Of a stretch of 64,000 nucleotides of DNA, positions 53,930 to 62,826 are shown piece after piece. Positions within the stretch are counted from its first letter, which is position 1. Every line of letters starts with the position of its first letter. The translations under genes were made by a program, and so were the position numbers. The notes under the pieces were generated by a model. The model saw only the letters and a list, made by a program, of their open reading frames with translations, ran no database searches and was not told where the DNA came from. Source of the stretch: an uncultured Paraprevotella sp. (lineage in GTDB: Bacteria > Bacteroidota > Bacteroidia > Bacteroidales > Bacteroidaceae); NCBI GenBank assembly GCA_944320775.1, contig CALUIV010000004.1:1-64000 (forward strand), read 5' to 3'.

Positions 53930-54685
53930 ATGAAATTTATTTCCTGGAATGTCAACGGGCTGAGAGCCTGTTGCGACAAAGGGTTTCGGGATACCTTTAC
54001 CGAACTCGATGCAGACTTCTTCTGCCTGCAAGAAACGAAAATGCAGGCCGGACAACTGGACCTGAACTTCGACGGATACGAATCTTATTGGAATTATGCC
54101 GAAAAAAAGGGATATTCAGGAACTGCCATTTTCACGCGCCAGAAACCATTGAACGTTACTTATGGAATCAATATAGAAGAACACGATCATGAAGGCCGTG
54201 TCATTACCCTGGAAATGCCGGAGTTTTATCTCGTCACTGTCTATACCCCCAATTCTCAGGACGAACTGCGCCGACTGGACTACCGCATGCAGTGGGAAGA
54301 CGATTTCCGGAAGTATTTAAAAGAACTCGATGCCCAAAAGCCGGTCATCGTCTGCGGAGACCTGAATGTAGCTCACAAGGAAATCGACCTGAAGAATCCC
54401 AAGACAAACCGTAGGAATGCCGGATTTACCGACGAAGAACGGGAAAAATTCAGCACCCTTCTAGCCGACGGATTTACGGATTCGTTCCGCTACTTCTACC
54501 CAGATCTTGAGGGAGCTTATTCCTGGTGGTCCTATCGTTTCCGGGCACGCGAGAAAAATGCCGGTTGGCGTATCGACTATTTTCTGGTTTCTGAGCGACT
54601 GAATGAAAAACTGACCGGAGCAAAAATCCACAACCAGATATTCGGTTCTGACCACTGTCCCGTGGAACTCACATTAGAATTATAA
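53930..54685 (+). CDS. exoA: Exodeoxyribonuclease III / AP endonuclease
   Basis: A cytosolic base-excision repair enzyme that cuts at abasic sites and has 3'-5' exonuclease activity. The 251 residues begin MKFISWNVNGLRACCDKGF, then FCLQETKMQ near 33 (metal Glu), YSGTAIF near 62, GDLNVAHKEIDLKNP near 142 (Asp-Asn pair), and the C-terminal GSDHCPVELTLEL with the catalytic His. The open frame extends 60 codons upstream through the inverted repeat, which is plainly not coding. dgkA follows after 14 bp. Confidence 0.95.
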   Translation: MKFISWNVNGLRACCDKGFRDTFTELDADFFCLQETKMQAGQLDLNFDGYESYWNYAEKKGYSGTAIFTRQKPLNVTYGINIEEHDHEGRVITLEMPEFYLVTVYTPNSQDELRRLDYRMQWEDDFRKYLKELDAQKPVIVCGDLNVAHKEIDLKNPKTNRRNAGFTDEEREKFSTLLADGFTDSFRYFYPDLEGAYSWWSYRFRAREKNAGWRIDYFLVSERLNEKLTGAKIHNQIFGSDHCPVELTLEL

Positions 54686-54699
54686 TTGAACTTCAAAGA

Positions 54700-55083
54700 A
54701 TGAAGAACAAAGGTTTTACATGGCGAAAACGCCTGCTCAGTTTTAAATTTGCCTTCAATGGAATCCGGCTTTTAATCAAAAACGAACACAATGCCTGGAT
54801 TCACAGTTTTGCTACGGTCTGTGTCCTGACAGCCGGTTTCGTTTTGGGTTTGAACAAAATGGAATGGATAGCCATTGTATTTGCCATCGGCAGCGTTTTT
54901 GCAGCAGAAGCTGTCAACTCCTCCATTGAAGCTTTGGCCGACCTTGTATCGCCAGGCTACAACGAAGCTATCAAACGGACAAAAGATCTGGCAGCCGGTG
55001 CCGTACTGATTCTGGCCATCGCTGCAGCAGTCGTCGGTTGTCTGATATTTATCCCAAAGCTGTTGTATTGGTGTAACAGTTAA
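54700..55083 (+). CDS. dgkA: Diacylglycerol / undecaprenol kinase
   Basis: A small three-helix membrane kinase of 127 residues. RLLSFKFAFNGIRLLIKNEHNAWIH near 11-35 and the catalytic EAVNSSIEALADLV near 68-81 are the family motifs. Members phosphorylate diacylglycerol (Gram-negatives) or undecaprenol (many others); which one cannot be told here. The PAP2 phosphatase gene begins 45 bp downstream, and the two could form a lipid-phosphate cycle. Confidence 0.92.
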   Translation: MKNKGFTWRKRLLSFKFAFNGIRLLIKNEHNAWIHSFATVCVLTAGFVLGLNKMEWIAIVFAIGSVFAAEAVNSSIEALADLVSPGYNEAIKRTKDLAAGAVLILAIAAAVVGCLIFIPKLLYWCNS

Positions 55084-55128
55084 TAAGGTTACGGCAAGAT
55101 ACAGCCACAACAACAAACATTGAAAACC

Positions 55129-55752
55129 ATGAATAAATTTTCATTGAAAAAAAACAAGCATTTCAACAAAACACTTCTTATTTTCAGCTTTCTCTTCTGT
55201 CTGTTATCCATTCCGGTAAAAGCGGCACCATCAGATGCAAACGCCGCAGACAACCAAATAGTACTTACCAACAGTCAGAAGGGTGTGCGCATTTCCGGTG
55301 ATGTCGGAGCTGTATTATTGCCCGTTGCCGGACTGACAGCCATTCTGATCAATAAAGACTGGGAAGGCCTGAAACAAGGAGCACTGGCAGGAGTGACCAC
55401 TTTAGGTGTCACAACAGCTCTGAAATACATCGTCAAGAAGGAACGCCCCGACCGGAGCGACTTTCATTCCTTCCCGTCCATGCACACTTCCGTTTCGTTC
55501 ACTGCTGCCTCATTCATTCAGCGTCGTTACGGCTGGAAATGGGGCGCACCGGCCTACCTGCTTTCTGCGTATGTCGGCTGGAGCCGCGTATACGGTAAGA
55601 AACACGACTGGTGGGACGTAGCCACGGGAGCTGCCATTGGTGTGGGAAGTGCCTACATCTACACACGCCCGTTCGCACGGAAACACAATCTGGTGTTTAC
55701 CCCGGTTGCCGGAGACGGCCACTATGGACTTTATGCTTCCATGAATTTTTAA
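55129..55752 (+). CDS. PAP2-family lipid phosphatase
   Basis: A 207-residue membrane-associated phosphatase with a signal-like N-terminus (TLLIFSFLFCLLSIPVKA). The three PAP2 signature motifs are present: KYIVKKERPDR near 104, FPSMHTSVSF near 119 (PSxHTS), and SRVYGKKHDWWDV near 155 with catalytic His and Asp. Substrates may be lipid A, undecaprenyl pyrophosphate or phosphatidic acid. ATG 55129 was preferred to a TTG three codons upstream. Confidence 0.9.
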   Translation: MNKFSLKKNKHFNKTLLIFSFLFCLLSIPVKAAPSDANAADNQIVLTNSQKGVRISGDVGAVLLPVAGLTAILINKDWEGLKQGALAGVTTLGVTTALKYIVKKERPDRSDFHSFPSMHTSVSFTAASFIQRRYGWKWGAPAYLLSAYVGWSRVYGKKHDWWDVATGAAIGVGSAYIYTRPFARKHNLVFTPVAGDGHYGLYASMNF

Positions 55753-55786
55753 AAGTATAAAGCCGACGGATAAAACCGGAAACAAA

Positions 55787-55993
55787 TTAAAAACGTACAA
55801 GTTTCTTTGGGGAACCCGACCAGGAACACCCCAGACAATAAACAACAGAGGTATCGAATCCATCCAATCCCTCCTCGGGATATTTTGGGATCACTTCACC
55901 ATCTGTTGTAACATAAACGAGGCGGCGTTCTGCCGCCTCGTTGCGTATATAAAAAGCCCCAATCTTACATTGCGGACAAAGCATCTTTCTCAT
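55787..55993 (-). CDS. Small zinc-ribbon protein, function unknown
   Basis: A 68-residue protein with CPQC near residue 6 and CLGC near 53, a C-x2-C...C-x2-C zinc-ribbon pattern. The middle is acidic (EVIPKYPEEGLDGFD). No family is recognised. An alternative ATG three codons inside is equally possible. It lies 40 bp downstream of the Smr gene and converges on the PAP2 gene. Confidence 0.68.
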   Translation of the reverse strand: MRKMLCPQCKIGAFYIRNEAAERRLVYVTTDGEVIPKYPEEGLDGFDTSVVYCLGCSWSGSPKKLVRF

Positions 55994-56033
55994 ATACCTA
56001 TTCTTTCTGTAAATCCGAATGATTTCCGGGCAA

Positions 56034-57170
56034 TTAGTGAATGGTCACCATCGTTGCTCCATAGCCATATTCCTGGAAAGACGCATCCTGATACGAACAA
56101 GTCTTATACTTGTGTTTCAATTCCTTGATCAGTGCGTTGCGAAGCACGCCTTCGCCCTTACCGTGAATAAACACGATTTTCTGGCCTTTCTTGCCTTGAT
56201 TTTCCGTCATCACGCGGTTGAACTCGGCCAACTGGCGCTCCAGCATTTCCTTGTTTCCTAATCCTGCAGTATTATCGAGCAATTCCGTGATGTGCAAATC
56301 CACCTCGATAATGTCGTTCTTCGGCTGCTTGCGCGCCGGTTGCTGAGCCGGACGCTCATCCGACTTTTTCTTCATCAAGGCTTCCTTCATCTGATTGGCA
56401 TCAACAAAAACCTGCCGGGCCGGTACATCGTTGCGCACTACATCATACAACAAAGCCGGCTCCTCAAAGAAATCATTTGGCTGGAAAGTATGCAACTTGT
56501 AGAATTTAACGGCATCCAGACGGAATTCCACGCTGATTGCCGGTTTCAACAGAAACGACTTGTTCTGTTTATACGCAATCATTTGCACACAAAGGCGCTC
56601 CATCTCATTCAGTGCCGTCCGTTCGAATTCCTCCAGGAAGAGTTTGGTATTCGGCTCCACCGTTCCCTGGAAACGCGCCTTCCAACTCGTACCCTCAACG
56701 CTCAGATAAGTAAAACTCAGATAGTAATTGCTGTCGTTCACCAGATAAGTCTCAAACGCCGTTCCCGACATTTCCTTGGGATTTACCGGTACAAAAGCTA
56801 AAAATACATTCAATTTTTCTCCTTCGCGTCGTTCCACCGGACGTGGCTGGAACGAAATCGACTTGTCGTCCTCGTCATCATCAAAAGCATGAACCAACGT
56901 GTCGGGTTTCTCCGAACGGAAACGGCTGCTCGGCTTTCCGCCACCATTGAATCCGCTACCGTAAGAACCGCTCATATCGATATGACGCTCGCCGGTGTTG
57001 ACCTTGGCTATATTGTAATCGTTCGTATCGACCACAACACATTCGCGAATCAGCATCGGAATGTCAAATCCATCTTCATCCTGCACAAGTACGATATCCT
57101 TTCCCTGAAAGCCGGATACAATTCCGCCTCCCACTTCACTCAAAAATCTTACTTTATCACCAATTTTCAT
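56034..57170 (-). CDS. DUF2027 and Smr-domain protein
   Basis: A 378-residue protein. The N-terminal part ([20 protein letters not shown]) is the DUF2027 start found in Bacteroidetes MutS2-like Smr proteins. The C-terminal Smr domain has [14 protein letters not shown] near 290 (DLH motif) and [21 protein letters not shown] near 332 (the HGxGxG motif). Smr domains nick DNA or cleave RNA, for instance on collided ribosomes. The open frame extends 27 codons upstream, but MKIGDKVRF is the conserved start. Confidence 0.9.
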   Translation of the reverse strand: MKIGDKVRFLSEVGGGIVSGFQGKDIVLVQDEDGFDIPMLIRECVVVDTNDYNIAKVNTGERHIDMSGSYGSGFNGGGKPSSRFRSEKPDTLVHAFDDDEDDKSISFQPRPVERREGEKLNVFLAFVPVNPKEMSGTAFETYLVNDSNYYLSFTYLSVEGTSWKARFQGTVEPNTKLFLEEFERTALNEMERLCVQMIAYKQNKSFLLKPAISVEFRLDAVKFYKLHTFQPNDFFEEPALLYDVVRNDVPARQVFVDANQMKEALMKKKSDERPAQQPARKQPKNDIIEVDLHITELLDNTAGLGNKEMLERQLAEFNRVMTENQGKKGQKIVFIHGKGEGVLRNALIKELKHKYKTCSYQDASFQEYGYGATMVTIH

Positions 57171-57281
57171 AATCAGATCTGCTTTTAAATGTTTCCAATT
57201 GATTGCAAAAGTACGGAATTTCTTTGGAAAAACCACAGGAAAGAAATACATATGTTCCCGACAACAGCAACAAATTCTGTC

Positions 57282-59033
57282 TTATTTCACATATCGTTTT
57301 AACTGCCGGGCAATAGCCTGATAACCTTTCCGATTGGGATGTAACCCATCTGAGAATAGTTTTTCATCGATCAACCCGTTTTTCCGGATGAAAATGTCGG
57401 ATAAATCCAGCACCTGAACTTGTGGCATTTCGGCCAGTGCTTTTTCAAGCTGTGTATTCAAAAGACGAAGTCTTTCCTCTTTGCCGCGATGTGGCAGTAT
57501 TTTCACAACATACAATTGGGCCTGCGGCTGCTTGTCTGCAATTAACTCTACCGTCTCACGAATTCCACGAATAATTTCATCATTTGTATTCAAATCCAGA
57601 TTATTGGTACCCAACATCATAAAAATCTTTTTTGCCTGAAACCCGTCCAACTCTCCGTGTAAAATCCGCCATTGCACATTCTCGATACGATCCCATCCAT
57701 ATCCCAGATTCACTACCCGTTTTCCCTGGAACAAATCCTGCCAGACCTCATCGGCCACCCGACGCTGCTCAAAAGGCATACCACCCCAAAAATGGGTAAT
57801 AGAATTTCCCAGCAGAACGATATCCGGTTGCACCTGCGCCGTATAATCCAGAACTGCTTCATGCCGGTCTACCCAGGAATAAGTATACGAATCCCGGTGC
57901 TGACGACAAGGTGAAAAGGATAAGTCGGCCTGATTCGGAAAAAGAATATCTGAGATTTTCCGGATATATGCATCGGCATACTGCTGCATTCCCAAATCGG
58001 TAGCATGCACACCGTCCACCTGACTGTCCATGCTCAACCCAAGTTCTTCAAATGTCAGATAATACAAACCCTTGATTTTATCTTTCAAACTTTCATACAC
58101 GGCACACAACTGTTCATTTGGTTGTTTAAAATCCATAAGCCGTTTGTCTGAAGCAAAATATCCCATATAACCATCGTGTTCCACCAAAAGGATCGGTGCC
58201 TGACTCTTGCTGCGCAAAATACTGATTCCTTTTTCCAAACGGGAACGAATCAAAGCGACCCGATCGTTCGTCATATTCGGCATACAGTCGATAACATACA
58301 TAGCCGCATCAATTTCAGACAACAGACGGAAAAAACCTTCATCCAATTGACCATTTCCGGAAAAGCCCAAATTCACCACCGGCATATCCAACTTTCGTTG
58401 CAATATATTTGTCCAAGCCATTCCCGGACGCGACGCGCAAGCTCCCTGGGCAATGGATGTGCCATACACTACAACCGGTTTCTCGCCTGATGGACGAACA
58501 AAATCAAAACGACATCCTTCAGGAACGCCTATTTGCAATGACTTAACACCATTGTAAAGCGGCAAATACAGTGTATATTCATTCCCCAAGTCGTGTGTAT
58601 TGCGATAGGTCAGATTCTTATAAGTATAAAAAATAGTATCACCAAACTGATAATTTCCGGCACACCAATACTGACGCCCGTCACAATCCATGGTATACAG
58701 ATCAACCCCACTGACTCCCGTAGCCGGCATGTGCGGCATCGAAAACCCTCCCGTCACCTGATACTTGACCTGAACAGAAGTCGCATTTGTATAAAATTTA
58801 ATGTAAAGTCCCGCTGTTTGAAGCGACAAATCCCAAACAGGTTTACGAACCTCACTAAACGCTCTTTGAGGTAATCGCTGATAACGACCTCCGATTTCCC
58901 GATTCCAACAACGTCCTTGAATCGGTAAAAGCGAATCTACGGCCGGATTATGCCAAACGGTCTGTGCAGACAAGCCATAGACTTGTCCCCAAAAACAAGC
59001 TGCCCATACAGCCAATTTTAAAAATCCACTCAT
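57282..59033 (-). CDS. Exported double-domain SGNH/GDSL esterase
   Basis: A 583-residue protein with a signal peptide (LKLAVWAACFWGQVYGLSA). The first beta domain ends in GVSGVDLYTMD near 125, the GxDLY motif. A first SGNH module follows: VVYGTSIAQGACASRPG near 205 (nucleophile Ser) and DSQVDGVHATDLG near 350 (Asp-x-x-His). A second module has VLLGNSITHFWGG near 420, GTNNLD near 475 and SDGLHPNRKGYQ near 565. Both have full Ser-Asp-His sets. It may deacetylate carbohydrates. It is divergent from the Crp-family regulator gene. Confidence 0.87.
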   Translation of the reverse strand: MSGFLKLAVWAACFWGQVYGLSAQTVWHNPAVDSLLPIQGRCWNREIGGRYQRLPQRAFSEVRKPVWDLSLQTAGLYIKFYTNATSVQVKYQVTGGFSMPHMPATGVSGVDLYTMDCDGRQYWCAGNYQFGDTIFYTYKNLTYRNTHDLGNEYTLYLPLYNGVKSLQIGVPEGCRFDFVRPSGEKPVVVYGTSIAQGACASRPGMAWTNILQRKLDMPVVNLGFSGNGQLDEGFFRLLSEIDAAMYVIDCMPNMTNDRVALIRSRLEKGISILRSKSQAPILLVEHDGYMGYFASDKRLMDFKQPNEQLCAVYESLKDKIKGLYYLTFEELGLSMDSQVDGVHATDLGMQQYADAYIRKISDILFPNQADLSFSPCRQHRDSYTYSWVDRHEAVLDYTAQVQPDIVLLGNSITHFWGGMPFEQRRVADEVWQDLFQGKRVVNLGYGWDRIENVQWRILHGELDGFQAKKIFMMLGTNNLDLNTNDEIIRGIRETVELIADKQPQAQLYVVKILPHRGKEERLRLLNTQLEKALAEMPQVQVLDLSDIFIRKNGLIDEKLFSDGLHPNRKGYQAIARQLKRYVK

Positions 59034-59087
59034 GATTATGATATTAAGCAATCCACATTTATTAGACAATAACTCGTAACAAACAAG

Positions 59088-59116
59088 CAAATATAGGAAT
59101 TCTTTTTCTACTTTTG
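59088..59116. promoter_or_regulatory. Divergent -7 boxes between the esterase and Crp-family genes
   Basis: TATATTTG on the minus strand (59088-59095) precedes the esterase gene, and TACTTTTG on the plus strand (59109-59116) precedes the regulator gene by 51 bases. The two boxes are 13 bases apart, so the promoters should compete. Confidence 0.5.
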
Positions 59117-59166
59117 TTCTGCATATCCCAAGAAATAATTCATTATTCCAACACGGCCCATCATCC

Positions 59167-59748
59167 ATGAAACCAATCAACGAATACCGCATAGACGCTC
59201 TGGATCTGTCCGAACTGGAGAAATTTTTCCTGAACAACGGAAAGGAAATACGCCTGAAAAGAAACGATTTCCTACTCCGGCAGGGCGAACGCTGCCGTTT
59301 TGTCGGTTATCTGCAACAGGGCATCTGCCGCCATCTGCACGACAACTCCCGAGGAGAGGAACAAATTGTAGGCTTCAGCCCGCAACATCATTTCGTCAGC
59401 GACTACGCAGCTTGCCTGTGTGGACAACCGGCACAAATCAGCATCCAAGCCGTAAAAGAGACCTTGGTTTTTGTACTGCCTTATGAACAATTGGAAACGT
59501 TCTGGAATTCGTCTGAAAAGCACCAGTGCATGGGACGGATGGTAGCCGAACAACTATTCGTCATGACCTATCGCCGGCTGATAGACCGCTATTGCCAGAC
59601 TCCGGAAGAACGATACCTCAGTTTCCTGCAACACTATCCGGAACTGAAAGAAGAACTCCCGCTCAGAGAAATCGCATCGTTCATCGGCGTCACTCCGGAG
59701 ACGGTCAGTAAAATCCGGAAAAGAATCTTGTTGGGACGACGACCTTGA
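59167..59748 (+). CDS. Crp/Fnr-family transcription regulator
   Basis: A 193-residue protein. The N-terminal cyclic-nucleotide-binding-like beta barrel contains LKRNDFLLRQGERCRFVGYLQQGICR near 28-53. The C-terminal helix-turn-helix (LREIASFIGVTPETVSKIRKR near 165) is intact. Cysteines of the Fnr iron-sulfur cluster are absent at the N-terminus, so it is not a classic oxygen sensor. Ligand is unknown. It probably regulates the divergent esterase gene and itself. Its stop is 20 bp before the CRISPR array. Confidence 0.88.
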   Translation: MKPINEYRIDALDLSELEKFFLNNGKEIRLKRNDFLLRQGERCRFVGYLQQGICRHLHDNSRGEEQIVGFSPQHHFVSDYAACLCGQPAQISIQAVKETLVFVLPYEQLETFWNSSEKHQCMGRMVAEQLFVMTYRRLIDRYCQTPEERYLSFLQHYPELKEELPLREIASFIGVTPETVSKIRKRILLGRRP

Positions 59749-59768
59749 ATTGAGTCAAGATGTAAGTA

Positions 59769-61511
59769 AACGTTGATATTATTTTTTTCACATCAAACCA
59801 CAACTCTGCTAAAGGTTCAGGATCGCCGGGCTAAGTTGTATAGCCTATCTTTTCTACATCAAACCACAACTACAAACTTTTATGGGATAAGTTCCCTGCT
59901 GTTGTATATCCTATCTTTTCTACATCAAACCACAACTAAATGGGTACATGATATTTTATCTTTCCGTTGTATATCCTATCTTTTCTACATCAAACCACAA
60001 CTCCCAACGCACAAAGGTACAACATCACCATGTTGTATATCCTATCTTTTCTACATCAAACCACAACACTAATAAGCGCATCAGCATATTCATTTGGTTG
60101 TATATCCTATCTTTTCTACATCAAACCACAACTCATAGAAACCGCTGCTGTGCGTGCCATTAGTTGTATATCCTATCTTTTCTACATCAAACCACAACAC
60201 AAAGTTGCTGCGGTACTACCGTACCGCCGTTGTATATCCTATCTTTTCTACATCAAACCACAACTTCTTTGCTGCAAACTTGCACAATTCAATTGTTGTA
60301 TATCCTATCTTTTCTACATCAAACCACAACCGCTTTTGTAAGCCGTTCTGTATTGCTAAGTTGTATATCCTATCTTTTCTACATCAAACCACAACCACTG
60401 ACATAATATCTGTATCTTTGAGAAGTTGTATATCCTATCTTTTCTACATCAAACCACAACAGGATCGTGTTCATCGTTGGCATTTGCCTAGTTGTATATC
60501 CTATCTTTTCTACATCAAACCACAACTCGGACAACACGATATTTTTAAGTATAGCCGTTGTATATCCTATCTTTTCTACATCAAACCACAACCTTAATGC
60601 CCCTCTAAAATTATATCCTTCGGTTGTATATCCTATCTTTTCTACATCAAACCACAACCGATAGTATCCGCGATAGAACTATTATAAGTTGTATATCCTA
60701 TCTTTTCTACATCAAACCACAACCCGTTCACGTCTTTTAATTCTGTAATCGTGTTGTATATCCTATCTTTTCTACATCAAACCACAACGTATCATTATCT
60801 TATAATGCCCGTTATGGGTTGTATATCCTATCTTTTCTACATCAAACCACAACTATAGAGAAACAACTAAAGAATGCAGCGTTGTTGTATATCCTATCTT
60901 TTCTACATCAAACCACAACAGCCCGCATGAACCGTATTATCAGGAGATTGTTGTATATCCTATCTTTTCTACATCAAACCACAACTATGGATTTCATGTC
61001 TCTTTTAGGTAATGTGTTGTATATCCTATCTTTTCTACATCAAACCACAACTGATTATGCTATACCTGAATTTGACAGCAGTTGTATATCCTATCTTTTC
61101 TACATCAAACCACAACTATTTATATTGTAGATAGTAACATTAGGGAGTTGTATATCCTATCTTTTCTACATCAAACCACAACTACTGATGCGAACTATAA
61201 GCAAAAACTTGAGTTGTATATCCTATCTTTTCTACATCAAACCACAACAAGCTCTTCCTTCAATAGAATTCTTCAATGTTGTATATCCTATCTTTTCTAC
61301 ATCAAACCACAACTGTATGTATATCAGCGAGTTAAAGAACGGAGTTGTATATCCTATCTTTTCTACATCAAACCACAACTTTCATGCCATAAACGTTTTT
61401 AGGTCTTCTGTTGTATATCCTATCTTTTCTACATCAAACCACAACGAAGTTTATCAGAATGGTTCCGTGATTGGCGTTGTATATCCTATCTTTTCTACAT
61501 CAAACCACAAC
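59769..61511 (-). CRISPR. Type II-C CRISPR array, 27 repeats and 26 spacers
   Basis: On the plus strand the 36-bp repeat begins GTTGTATATCCTATC and ends CATCAAACCACAAC. Full repeats start at 59835, 59901, 59966, 60032, 60097 and so on to 61476. Spacers are 29 or 30 bp. The repeat at 59769-59804 is degenerate in its first half, and the one at 59835 has one change (TATAGCC). From 59901 on they are identical by eye. The degenerate end is far from cas genes, so the leader is at the right and crRNAs read on the minus strand from GTTGTGGTTTGATG. No spacer was recognised by eye. Confidence 0.98.
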
Positions 61512-61603
61512 GTAAACCTCATAAACTCCTGATTTTTCATTAAATACACACAATTTTGATAATACGAAGTGGTTATATTGATGTCAACTATTTACCGAAA
61601 GTA
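61512..61603 (-). promoter_or_regulatory. CRISPR leader with a sigma70-like promoter
   Basis: The 92 bp between the cas2 stop and the first leader-proximal repeat are AT-rich. On the minus strand TTGACA (61582-61587), exactly 17 bases, and TATTAT (61559-61564) form a classic sigma70-type promoter directed into the array. No TAnnTTTG box is present in this orientation. No anti-repeat is visible, so tracrRNA is not here. Confidence 0.65.
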
Positions 61604-61942
61604 CTAAAAAAATTCCAATTGAATAGGAGCTTTTATCTCTTTTTTTGCTGATTTCCCAAAAATAGTTTCAATATCTCCATACTGTTTGTCTGTTACAGCA
61701 AGCATACTTATCTTACCCGTAATAGGCATTACAATTTTTACACGTTTTTTGTGCACCTCCATACTTTCGTGAGAGGCACAATGACGAATATATACAGAAA
61801 ACTGCATCATTACAAAACCATCCTTTAATAAGTTTTTTCGAAAGTCAGAAGCAATTTTTCGTTCGCGTTTGGTTGTCACCGGTAAGTCAAAAAACACAAA
61901 CAGCCACATAACACGATAAGCATTTAAACGATGTTCGGTCAT
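61604..61942 (-). CDS. cas2: CRISPR-associated endoribonuclease Cas2
   Basis: A 112-residue subunit of the Cas1-Cas2 spacer integrase. The ferredoxin-like fold begins with MWLFVFFDLPVTTKRERK near 12-29, where the Asp is the conserved acidic residue. It overlaps the end of cas1 by 4 bp and is the last gene before the array leader. Confidence 0.96.
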   Translation of the reverse strand: MTEHRLNAYRVMWLFVFFDLPVTTKRERKIASDFRKNLLKDGFVMMQFSVYIRHCASHESMEVHKKRVKIVMPITGKISMLAVTDKQYGDIETIFGKSAKKEIKAPIQLEFF

Positions 61943-62826
61943 ACAAAAGAAGGATATATAATGTTCTCTTTCTTATCCTTTAGCGTACGGACAAGGGAAG
62001 CTGTTGTTATAGATAAGGCGACTTGCAGAGGATGCATCTGACCATTTATTTTCACGTCAGTAAACAGTACCTTAACAAGCGATTGTTTGGCCTCTTTGTC
62101 TAAATAAGCATCTGGAGACGATACGAAAATCTGAAAGACCACCTGATCAACAAACGGACGATAGGGCTCCATAACATCATCAGCTAAGGGAAACGCATTG
62201 TATCGGTTGCGATGAAACAATCCAAATGCCGGAAACAATCCAGAACCCAATAAAGCGCGGGCTACAGCTGCACGAAGAATAGTATATCCATAGTTCAATA
62301 ACGAGTTAGGTGACTCACCGTTGCGGTTACGGTTGAACTGTCGTCCATACATTTGCTGCCAATAAATCTTGGCGGCCAATCCTTCACGGTTGTCACTGTC
62401 ACCCGACAAAACATTCATATAATATGGTTTCAGGATTTTGCCGTCGCGACCTAATATGTCAAGTAACGCTGCCTGATTCCGTATCTTATACTCAATGATG
62501 TCCTTCCATATCCTCTTTTTCGTAGGTAGAGATGCTTCTATCTGAAACCTGTACACTTCTTGTTGAATAGCGTTCGATTCCAAAGGCATCAGCATTGTAC
62601 TAGGCATACATTGCGCATTACAGAATATTACAGCAACGTTATTGTCTGACAAGGCATTTAGTAACGGGATGGTGAAATGAACCATTTGGTTCTCCACAAT
62701 TACGACACCTACATCTTCTATCGGCCTTGTGATAACCTCTTCCGTATCTTTACAGCGTATCTCCATCTGGTTGTATTTTAGTGATAACGATGCGGGTGTC
62801 GTAAAAAATAAGGTTTGCTTTATCAT
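61939..62826 (-). CDS. cas1: CRISPR-associated endonuclease Cas1 (type II)
   Basis: The integrase subunit for new spacers, 295 residues. The N-terminal beta domain (SLSLKYNQMEIRCKDTEEVITRP) is followed by the catalytic helical domain. NREGLAAKIYWQQMYG near 147 has the conserved Glu, FGLFHRNRYNAFPLADDVMEPYRP near 203 the His and the acidic pair. The Glu-His-Asp/Glu set is intact. It overlaps both cas9 (start) and cas2 (end) by 4 bp. Confidence 0.97.
   Translation of the reverse strand: MIKQTLFFTTPASLSLKYNQMEIRCKDTEEVITRPIEDVGVVIVENQMVHFTIPLLNALSDNNVAVIFCNAQCMPSTMLMPLESNAIQQEVYRFQIEASLPTKKRIWKDIIEYKIRNQAALLDILGRDGKILKPYYMNVLSGDSDNREGLAAKIYWQQMYGRQFNRNRNGESPNSLLNYGYTILRAAVARALLGSGLFPAFGLFHRNRYNAFPLADDVMEPYRPFVDQVVFQIFVSSPDAYLDKEAKQSLVKVLFTDVKINGQMHPLQVALSITTASLVRTLKDKKENIIYPSFV

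Noticed and set aside
59769-59834. The degenerate terminal repeat as a tracrRNA anti-repeat
   Set aside because: It has the right strand to pair with crRNA, but the next repeat begins 30 bases later and there is no tail hairpin or terminator. A decayed end repeat explains it better.
59773-61532. Long open frames through the CRISPR array on both strands, encoding repeats such as LYILSFLHQTTT
   Set aside because: The 66-bp repeat period is a multiple of three, so frames stay open by periodicity. They have no ribosome site and are interrupted wherever a spacer is 29 bp.
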